From the NCBI GenBank assembly GCA_020638905.1, contig JACKHP010000003.1:186001-250000 (forward strand): DNA of 64,000 nt, given 5' to 3'. The position numbers were made by a program, and so were the translations under genes. Positions 23,867 to 30,681 of this stretch are shown piece after piece. The notes under the pieces are model-generated. The model searched no databases and was not told where the DNA came from. It was given only the letters and a program-made list of their open reading frames with translations. Each line of letters opens with the position of its first letter. Positions within the stretch are counted from its first letter, which is position 1. This DNA is from Planctomycetota bacterium (GTDB taxonomy: Bacteria > Planctomycetota > B15-G4).

Positions 23867-25810
23867 GTGTTCGCACGCACCTCCTTGTTGCCGGCTCTGG
23901 CCGGACTCCTCCTGGCGCCCGCCGCGCTGGCCACCAACCCCGTGGCGTCCGGCTCGCTGACCTGCGAGAGCGACGGCACCCTGTCGTGGAGCGCCTCGGC
24001 CTCCGACGTCGACGGCGACCTCATCGGCCTGAGCGCCGGCATCCGCTGCTACGCGACCCAGGCCGACTGCATCGCCGACACGAACGTGCTGAAGATCGTG
24101 CAGGTGGCCGACCTGTCCGACGCGGGCACGGGTTCGCTCGCGGCGTCCGGCTCGCTCGGCGCCGTCGAGGGACGCTGGTACGCGCTCCTCGTCGACGCCG
24201 CCGACGCCGCCGCCGGGGCCGACTCCGACATGCCGCCCTGCTGCCAGGCCACCGCGCCGGCCGACGAGCGCGTCGTGATCGGAGAGGGCGACGTCCTCGC
24301 CGGCGTGGGGACCGTCACGTCGATCGACAACCTCGTCGTCGACGACGACGGCAACACGATCGTCGAACTCGACACCGACAACGCCGACACGACGGCCGAC
24401 GGCGCGCTCGTGCTCAACGGCGACCTGTACATCCGCGAGGGACAGGCCCTCGACGCGCCGGCCGGCGCCCAGGTCGGCAGCTTCGACACCGTCTCGCTCA
24501 ACACGTCGCTGCACAGCGGCTGGAACTTCTTCCTCGACAACACGGGCTCGACGAGCACCGACTCGGGCCTCTTCTGGGGCACGAAGCTGCTCATCCAGGA
24601 GGGTTCGATCGCGGGCGCGACGCAGTTCACCCCGGGCACGCCGTACATCGGCTTCTTCGAGTGCAAGATCAACGAGCCCGGTCGCATCGTCGCGCTCTGC
24701 TCGGTCGACGACCCGAACATCGCCAGCAGCGTCGACCAGGCGTTCGTCAGCCTGCAGGTCGACACGTCCGGCAACCTGGTGGCCGAGAACGTGCTCTACA
24801 AGGAGGGCGACACGCTCGCGGGACAGGTCGAGACGATCGAGAACTTCGACACCGGTCCGCACGCGTTCGCCTTGAACGCGAACAACGAGCTCATCTACGT
24901 CGCCAACATGACCGGCGACACGACCGCCGACTACGTGGTCTACATCGGCGACTCGCTCGTCGCGCGGGAGGGCTCGCCCTCGCCCGTCGCCGGACGCAAC
25001 TGGAGCTCGCTCTCGGGCGCCGAGGTCGACCTCGACGACCTCGGCGGCTGGGTCGTGAGCGGATCGCTCGACGGCGACTCGGCGAGCAACCTGCTCATCG
25101 CCACGGACGCGGGCAAGATCGCGCAGGAAGGTGACTCGCTGCCCGGCATGAACGGCTTCAAGATCACGAGCTTCGGCAGCGGACCGGTCAAGCTCGGCAA
25201 CAGCGGCAACGTGCTCTTCTTCGCCGACTGGGACGACCCCGACACGACGCGCGACACCGGCCTGTTCCTGAACGGCCAGCTCATCGTGCAGGAGGGCGTG
25301 ACCACGGTGAACGGCGTGGTGATCGACGACCTGCGCGGCATCCAGGACGGCTACACGATGAGCCCCGACGGCGACTGGCTGCTGTTCGAGGCGAACCTCG
25401 TGGGCGGCACCGAGATGGCGGTCCTCGACCACATCGGCCCGTGGACCTTCCTCGGTCACGGACTGGCCGGCACCGGCGGCGCGCAGCCCATGCTGCGCGG
25501 GCGCGGCACGGTCCAGGGCGGCTCGCTCACGCGCCTCGAGCTCACGAACGCGCTGCCGAACACGACCACCGCGCTCGTGATCGGCGTCAGCGAGCTCTCG
25601 GCGCCGTTCAAGGGAGGCGTCATGGTGCCGCATCCCGACGTCGTGCTGCTCGGCCTGCCGGTGGACGCCAGCGGCGAGCTCACGATCAGCTTCCCGTTCC
25701 CGACCGGCACCCCGGCGGGCGTGCCCGTCTGGTTCCAGGAGTGGCCCAGCGACCCCGGCGCGGTGTACGGCTTCAGCGCGAGCAATGCGGTCAAGGCCAC
25801 GACGCCCTGA
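23867..25810 (+). CDS. secreted propeller-like protein with shared C-terminal domain (paralogue)
   Basis: A GTG start at 23867 follows GGAGA by 6 bases and gives 647 residues. Residues 1-22 (MFARTSLLPALAGLLLAPAA) are a signal peptide. Residues about 25-125 are an extra N-terminal domain absent from the paralogue at 19415, with paired cysteines and the calcium-loop-like SASDVDGDLIG, ending in PPCCQ. The body matches the 19415 protein strand for strand (SLVAREGSPSPVAGRNWSSL against TLLAQEGSPSPVAGRTWSSL; both share a WDDPDTTR/WDDPTPGR region). Residues about 527-647 are the shared domain (FLGHGLAGTGGAQPMLRG, SAPFKGGVMVPHPDVV, tail ASNAVKATTP). A strong hairpin follows the stop. Confidence 0.8.
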   Translation: MFARTSLLPALAGLLLAPAALATNPVASGSLTCESDGTLSWSASASDVDGDLIGLSAGIRCYATQADCIADTNVLKIVQVADLSDAGTGSLAASGSLGAVEGRWYALLVDAADAAAGADSDMPPCCQATAPADERVVIGEGDVLAGVGTVTSIDNLVVDDDGNTIVELDTDNADTTADGALVLNGDLYIREGQALDAPAGAQVGSFDTVSLNTSLHSGWNFFLDNTGSTSTDSGLFWGTKLLIQEGSIAGATQFTPGTPYIGFFECKINEPGRIVALCSVDDPNIASSVDQAFVSLQVDTSGNLVAENVLYKEGDTLAGQVETIENFDTGPHAFALNANNELIYVANMTGDTTADYVVYIGDSLVAREGSPSPVAGRNWSSLSGAEVDLDDLGGWVVSGSLDGDSASNLLIATDAGKIAQEGDSLPGMNGFKITSFGSGPVKLGNSGNVLFFADWDDPDTTRDTGLFLNGQLIVQEGVTTVNGVVIDDLRGIQDGYTMSPDGDWLLFEANLVGGTEMAVLDHIGPWTFLGHGLAGTGGAQPMLRGRGTVQGGSLTRLELTNALPNTTTALVIGVSELSAPFKGGVMVPHPDVVLLGLPVDASGELTISFPFPTGTPAGVPVWFQEWPSDPGAVYGFSASNAVKATTP

Positions 25811-25826
25811 GACGGCTCCGTCCGTC

Positions 25827-25856
25827 GTCCCCGGCCGGCGCGGGCCGGTCGGGGAC
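25827..25856 (+). terminator. 13-bp stem hairpin terminator
   Basis: The two arms (25827-25839 and 25844-25856) pair over 13 bp with a single G-U wobble around a GCGG loop, 16 bases after the stop at 25810. It is the strongest simple hairpin I found here. There is no T-run. It closes the four-gene run of secreted proteins before the glycosyltransferase gene. Confidence 0.65.
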
Positions 25857-26019
25857 GCGACGGCGATGGCAGACGGCGATGGCGCGCCTGGCGACCGGTC
25901 GACGCCCTCACGGGTGAAGAACCCCGAAGATCTGCGCCGGAAGGAGCCGACGCGGAGGTCGAAACGACCGCCGACACGATGGTAAACGGGACACCATCGT
26001 CCTCGCTGCAGGTCCGTCC

Positions 26020-27786
26020 ATGGCCTCTCCTCCGGCAAGGCAGTTCGGATTCCGATCGAGTCGTCGCGGGCACGCCGCGCGTGACGCGTCTCGCGACCAC
26101 GCGCTGCTCTGGCTGTGCCTCGCCACGGTCGCGTTCCTCGGCGCGATGCAGACGTCGTTCGGCGGCGTCTTCGAGCCGCGCGAGCTCGAGATCGCGCGCG
26201 AGCGCCTCGTGGCCGGCTCGTGGCTGTCCGTCCCCACGTTCGGCGGCATGCCGTTCCTCGAGAAGCCGCCGCTCTTCACCGACGCCCTCGCGCTGGCCTT
26301 CCGCGTCGCGGGCGGTCCGTCGGTCCTGGCCGCACGCGTCCTGGTCGGACTCGTGGGCCTGCTCTGGCTGACCGGGGTGGCAGCCTGCGCGTGGCGCGCG
26401 GCGGGACGCGGCGCGGCCGTCCTCGCGGTCTCGCTGGCGGCCTTCTCGCCGCAGTTCCTGACGCTCTCGCGGCGCGTGGCCCTCGACAACCTGCTGGCCG
26501 CCGAGGTGACGCTCGCGCTGGCCGCGCTGGCCGCCGCCGCGAGTTCACCGCGCGGACCGCTGCGCGCGCGCCCGTGGTGGCTGTTCGTGCTGGCGGCCGA
26601 CGCGGCCTTCCTGACCAAGGGCCTGTTCGGGACGTTCCTCGTCCTGGCGCCGCTCGCTGCGTACTCGCTCTGGTCGCGCGACGGACGCATCGTGCGCGCG
26701 TTGCTGCGGCCTGCCTCGTGGCTGGCGCTCTGCCTGCCGATCGCACTGTGGGCCGCGCTGCTCTACCGCGACGGCGGCGCGACGTACGTGGCCGAAGCGT
26801 TCCTGAACAACAGCCTCGGACGCTTCGTCGGCATCCGCTACGACGTCGCGGGCACGCTCGCGCTGCCGTACGGCGACGTGAACGGCGACAGCTCGTCGTG
26901 GGACTACCTGCGTTCGCTCAACGCGGTGCTCGGACTCTCGCTGCTCGTGGTGCCGTTCCTGGCGGCCGCGCTGCTGCGACGCGGACCACGGTTGCGCGGT
27001 CCGCGCATGCGCATCGCCGCCATGGCGCTCTGCTGGGCCGTGATCCCCGTGGTCGTGCTGCTCTTCTCGCGCCAGAAGGGCACCCATCACCTCGGCTCGT
27101 GCACGAGCGGATTCGCCGTGGCCGCGGCGCTCGCGCTGTCCGCCCGGCTGCGCCCGCAAGCCGGTCGTCCGCCGCCCGCGTGGGCGCACACCTGGACGAC
27201 GTCTCTCGCCCTCGTCGCCCCGCTCGTGTTCCTCGGATCGGTCGCGGTCGGCAAGCCGGACCTGCTCACGGCGTCGCTGGCCGGCGCGCTCCTGGCGCTC
27301 GTCGCCGCCTGGGGCGCGGCCGCGCTCTGGCGTCGCCGGCATCGCTTCGAGGCGGCCTGCGGAGTCGCGGCCGCGCTCGCGGGCGGCGTCCTGCTCGGCT
27401 ACGCGGCCCACGAGACGACGGTCGACGAAGGTCCGTCGCGCGCGGCGCGCTGGCTGGCCGACGAGCTCCACGGCGAGCCGCTGGCGATCTACCGCTGGGG
27501 CGACTCGGACCTCGGCACGTTCGCCTTCGTGCTCGACCGCGACGTCGCGCCGCTCGGCGCGGCCGACGACGTGCGCGCGTTCCTGGCGCGCGACGAACCG
27601 GCCTACTGCATCGTGCGCGGCGACGCCCCGCTGCTGCGCGCCGAGGACGGCGCCGCCCCGCCGGGCGGCGTGTTCGCACGCGTCACCGGCGGCGGACGCA
27701 GGTACCAGATCCTGGCCAACGCGCCGGCGCTCTCGCGCCACCCGGCCCCCTCCACTCCACCCCCGGGCTCCTGGGACGACGGCTGA
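26020..27786 (+). CDS. GT39-type (ArnT/PMT-like) membrane glycosyltransferase
   Basis: The 588-residue protein starts at ATG 26020 and has about eleven hydrophobic helices. The first external loop carries FEPRELEIARERLVAGSW and PFLEKPPLFTDAL, the acidic catalytic and substrate-binding motifs of the ArnT/PMT clan. The following hydrophobic core LLAAEVTLALAALAAAAS and RFVGIRY are also typical. About 100 residues at the C-terminus are soluble. Such enzymes transfer a sugar from a polyprenyl-phosphate donor to lipid or protein outside the cytoplasmic membrane. A 210-base gap with a terminator separates it from upstream genes, so it is probably transcribed alone. The acceptor is unknown. Confidence 0.85.
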   Translation: MASPPARQFGFRSSRRGHAARDASRDHALLWLCLATVAFLGAMQTSFGGVFEPRELEIARERLVAGSWLSVPTFGGMPFLEKPPLFTDALALAFRVAGGPSVLAARVLVGLVGLLWLTGVAACAWRAAGRGAAVLAVSLAAFSPQFLTLSRRVALDNLLAAEVTLALAALAAAASSPRGPLRARPWWLFVLAADAAFLTKGLFGTFLVLAPLAAYSLWSRDGRIVRALLRPASWLALCLPIALWAALLYRDGGATYVAEAFLNNSLGRFVGIRYDVAGTLALPYGDVNGDSSSWDYLRSLNAVLGLSLLVVPFLAAALLRRGPRLRGPRMRIAAMALCWAVIPVVVLLFSRQKGTHHLGSCTSGFAVAAALALSARLRPQAGRPPPAWAHTWTTSLALVAPLVFLGSVAVGKPDLLTASLAGALLALVAAWGAAALWRRRHRFEAACGVAAALAGGVLLGYAAHETTVDEGPSRAARWLADELHGEPLAIYRWGDSDLGTFAFVLDRDVAPLGAADDVRAFLARDEPAYCIVRGDAPLLRAEDGAAPPGGVFARVTGGGRRYQILANAPALSRHPAPSTPPPGSWDDG

Positions 27787-27810
27787 CGTCTCGCCGGAAC
27801 GGTGGGACTC

Positions 27811-30300
27811 TCAGTGCGCGCCGCCCATCGGCAGCCGGCGGTACTCGCGCACCGCGACGACGCCCTGTCCCTCGCGCACGGTGACGTGCCGGTCGAGCGG
27901 GACGTCGTGCAGCAGCTCGCGCGTGCCCGAGCCGGGCCACGCGATCTCGACCTCGGCGATCGACGTCGCGTCGCCGCAACCCACCTCTTGTTGCAGGCTC
28001 GAGCTGCCGAAGCTGCCGCCGGTGCCGACGGTCACGAACACGTCGCGCCGGCCCTGCGGCTCGACCAGCCGCACGCGCACGCGCGCGCCGATCGCGCTGG
28101 CGTTGGCGCGCGTCCCGTGCAGTTCGAGCGTGACCGTGCGACGGCCGTGGCCCGGGTTCAGGAAGAGCGCGTTCGGGAAGACGTCGCCCGAGTACGCACC
28201 GCCCATGACCGCGTAGACGTCCTGGTCGCCGTCGTCGTCGAGGTCGGCGAACGCGACGCCGTGTCCCTTCTGCAGGTGGCCGAAGCCTCCGGCGGTGGTC
28301 ACGTCGACGAAGCCCCCCGCGCGGTCGTTCAGGAACATGCGGTTGGGGACGATGCCGGCCAGGTCGGGCTCGCCGGTCGACACGTAGAAGTCGAGGAAGC
28401 CGTCCTCGTCGAGGTCGCCGAAGTTGCAGCCCATGGTGAGCAGGACGTGGTCGACGCCGGCCGCGTGCGACGCGTCGTCGAAGGTGCCGTCGCCGCGGTT
28501 GCGGTAGAAGCGCGCTTCGACGCCCTTGTTCGGCAGGCCGAGGTAGTCCTTGGCCACGTGGCCCGCGCTGCCGTAGCGGTAGCCGCTCACGAACAGGTCG
28601 AGGTCGCCGTCGTCGTCCGCGTCGAAGAACCACGTCGGGAACGAACGCTTCGGCTCGGCGACGCCCGCGGCCTCGGTCACGTCGGTGAAGATCCACGGCT
28701 CGAACGGCGCCGCGGGCAGGCGCGCGAGGCGCATCGGACCGGCCGCCCCGGAGGACGCGTCGTCCTCGGCCGCGTCGTCGCCCGGCCCGGCAGGCCCCGC
28801 CGGACGCGGTCCGCCGGGAGCCGCCGCGCCGATGCGCTCGGCGCCGGGACGCATCCCCGTCGGCGCGCGCGGCGTGGCCGGTCCGTCGTTGCGGAAGAGC
28901 CGGTTCGGGCCGTCGATGCGCGAGACGTACAGGTCGGGATCGCCGTCGCCGTCCACGTCGCCCCAGGCGACGCCCTTCACGTACGCCTCGAGCGCCAGCC
29001 CCACGCGCGGCGCCACGTCCTCGAAGCCGCCGTCGCCGCGGTTGTGGAACAGCTCGCACGGGTGCGTCTCGTTCGGACCGGTCTCGTTGCCGACGAACAG
29101 GTCGAGCCAGCCGTCGCCGTCGTAGTCGGCGAAGTTCGCGGCCTGCGTGGGATGTCCCACGCCGAGCCCCGCCTGCTCGGTCACGTCGACGAAGGTGCCG
29201 TCGCCCTCGTTGCGCAGCAGGCTGTTGGGATGGCCGCCCTTCGTCTCGAACCAGGCGCCGCGCAGCACGAGCACGTCGGGATCGCCGTCGTCGTCGTAGT
29301 CGGCGTGCAGCGCGTTCAGGCCGCCGGTGATGCCGGACAGGCCGGCGGCGGCGGTCACGTCGGCGAAGGTGCCGTCGCCCGCGTTGTGCAGCAGGCGCAC
29401 GTTGTCGCGCATGCCCCACGAGGTCACGAACAGGTCGAGCAGGCCGTCGCCGTCGAAGTCCTCGGCGCACACGCCGCCGGCCAGGCTGACGAGGTTCGCG
29501 TGCGCGGCCTGCGCCACGTCGTCGAAGCGTCCCGGGTCGGCACCGCTCGCGAAGGCCGACGGCGGGATGAGCCAGCGCGCGTCCACGCCGTCCGGCCACT
29601 CGCCGAGCGTCATCGCGGTGACGTTGAGCAGCCAGCGCGCCGTCCAGTCGGTGGGGTCGGCGGCGAGCTCGTCGAGCAGGCGGTCGCGCGCCGTCTCGCT
29701 CGGCAGCCGCTCGCCGTGCACCCCGTTGCCCTCGATCGGCAGCAGGCACGAACGCGTGTCGTGGTGGAAGAGGCAGTTCTGCTGCTCACCCAGGCGCAGC
29801 CAGGCTAGCGTGATCATGCGGTGCAGCTCGCGCAGCACGTCGGGATTGACCTGCGCGGGCGCCTCGGCGAGGCGGCGCTCGGCCACCCCGAAGCCACGCA
29901 GCGCGACGTCGGTGCGTCCGGCCAGCAGCGATTCGCGCGCCTGGTCCATGACGAGCATGATGCGCGCCGAATCGGGACCGCCTTCGGCGTCGATCTGCGC
30001 GGCCAGCGCGTCGGCACGCCGGTCGTTCACGTAGACGTTGTCCTCGGGACGGGTCTCGTCGGCGATCTTCGCCAGGCGCGCGGCCATGGCCGCGGTCGAC
30101 GGCGCCACGGGTCCGCTCGGCGGCGCCGGTCGCGCCATCGCCGGCACCGCGGGGATCGCCGCGATCGCCGGCAGCGCCTCGGAGCCGCTCGCGTCGTCGC
30201 CGGACGGTGTCGCGTCCCCGCACGCGGCGAGCAGCAGCGCGAGCGACGCGACGGACACGCGCACGACGCGGAGCGCGCTCGGGTTCGAGAGGAACGCCAT
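27811..30300 (-). CDS. ASPIC/UnbV and FG-GAP repeat lipoprotein
   Basis: ATG 30300 gives 829 residues. The signal peptide ends in a lipobox (SVASLALLLAACGD, about residue 27). Residues about 30-250 are helical and repeat-like. Residues about 270-740 hold FG-GAP blades with AEDFDGDGLLDLFVTSWG, HADYDDDGDPDVLVLRG and AWGDVDGDGDPDLYVSR, interrupted by an Ala/Pro/Gly-rich linker near residue 490-520. Residues about 745-820 form the ASPIC/UnbV domain (SAIGARVRVRLVEPQGRRD, VEIAWPGSGTRELLHDVP). The combination is common in planctomycetes and is thought to bind extracellular ligands. A TAGGCT element only 7 bases before the ATG suggests a leaderless or very short leader transcript. It is convergent with the GT39 gene. 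Confidence 0.9.
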   Translation of the reverse strand: MAFLSNPSALRVVRVSVASLALLLAACGDATPSGDDASGSEALPAIAAIPAVPAMARPAPPSGPVAPSTAAMAARLAKIADETRPEDNVYVNDRRADALAAQIDAEGGPDSARIMLVMDQARESLLAGRTDVALRGFGVAERRLAEAPAQVNPDVLRELHRMITLAWLRLGEQQNCLFHHDTRSCLLPIEGNGVHGERLPSETARDRLLDELAADPTDWTARWLLNVTAMTLGEWPDGVDARWLIPPSAFASGADPGRFDDVAQAAHANLVSLAGGVCAEDFDGDGLLDLFVTSWGMRDNVRLLHNAGDGTFADVTAAAGLSGITGGLNALHADYDDDGDPDVLVLRGAWFETKGGHPNSLLRNEGDGTFVDVTEQAGLGVGHPTQAANFADYDGDGWLDLFVGNETGPNETHPCELFHNRGDGGFEDVAPRVGLALEAYVKGVAWGDVDGDGDPDLYVSRIDGPNRLFRNDGPATPRAPTGMRPGAERIGAAAPGGPRPAGPAGPGDDAAEDDASSGAAGPMRLARLPAAPFEPWIFTDVTEAAGVAEPKRSFPTWFFDADDDGDLDLFVSGYRYGSAGHVAKDYLGLPNKGVEARFYRNRGDGTFDDASHAAGVDHVLLTMGCNFGDLDEDGFLDFYVSTGEPDLAGIVPNRMFLNDRAGGFVDVTTAGGFGHLQKGHGVAFADLDDDGDQDVYAVMGGAYSGDVFPNALFLNPGHGRRTVTLELHGTRANASAIGARVRVRLVEPQGRRDVFVTVGTGGSFGSSSLQQEVGCGDATSIAEVEIAWPGSGTRELLHDVPLDRHVTVREGQGVVAVREYRRLPMGGAH

Positions 30301-30307
30301 GCGCGTC

Positions 30308-30313
30308 AGCCTA
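30308..30313 (-). promoter_or_regulatory. putative -10 element (TAGGCT) adjacent to the start codon
   Basis: TAGGCT on the minus strand, ending 7 bases before the ATG at 30300. If it is used, transcription would begin at or next to the start codon (leaderless mRNA). Confidence 0.35.
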
Positions 30314-30362
30314 TCACTCGACGCTCCACTCCACCCGGACCTCGACACGGGTCGCCCTCCGA

Positions 30363-30391
30363 TTGACGCGACCCGGGGTCGGCCGTAGCCT
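30363..30391 (+). promoter_or_regulatory. promoter with near-consensus -35 and -10
   Basis: TTGACG (30363-30368), a 17-base spacer and TAGCCT (30386-30391) form the best complete sigma-70-type promoter I found. It points rightward into 30400-30680, where only very short open frames lie. Confidence 0.5.
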
Positions 30392-30424
30392 CGGGCGAGT
30401 GACTCCGGACTGCGAGGCGACGAC

Positions 30425-30595
30425 ATGCCGCACCTGCACCTCGACCGGCGCCGGCATCCCACCCTCGCGATGTTCGGCTCCGGCATGCTGACTCGATGGT
30501 GGCCGTCATGGTGGTGGAAGTCCTGTCCTCGCCCCCACGCGCCTCCGGGGCCGTGCGCGCGGTCGTCACCCTCGGGGTGGTCGTCGGGGGACTGA
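30425..30595 (+). CDS. candidate small protein, alternative frame 30496-30663
   Basis: Two overlapping short frames lie downstream of the promoter at 30363-30391. The first (56 codons from ATG 30425) has a good GAGG 8 bases upstream but encodes a Trp/Pro/Arg-rich product with no recognisable feature. The second (55 codons, ATG 30496 to TGA 30663) lacks a ribosome-binding site but encodes a plausible single membrane helix (AVRAVVTLGVVVGGLMFTLG) followed by a basic tail. At most one is likely to be translated, and a non-coding transcript is equally possible. The remainder of 30301-30681 holds nothing else that I can identify. Confidence 0.3.
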   Translation: MPHLHLDRRRHPTLAMFGSGMLTRWWPSWWWKSCPRPHAPPGPCARSSPSGWSSGD

Positions 30596-30681
30596 TGTTC
30601 ACCCTCGGAATGCGCAAGCGCGCTCCCGAACGCGGCCCGCCCGAGCGACGCCCGGCGGGGTGACCTGCCACCTGGCGCGCG

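Noticed and set aside
16931..26038. 3,035-codon open frame on the minus strand covering five genes
   Set aside because: It is antisense to the oxidase and four secreted-protein genes, all of which have proper starts, signal peptides or family motifs. The frame is stop-free because GC-rich Asp-Val-Asp-Gly-type coding sequence reads as Val/Arg/His/Glu on the other strand.
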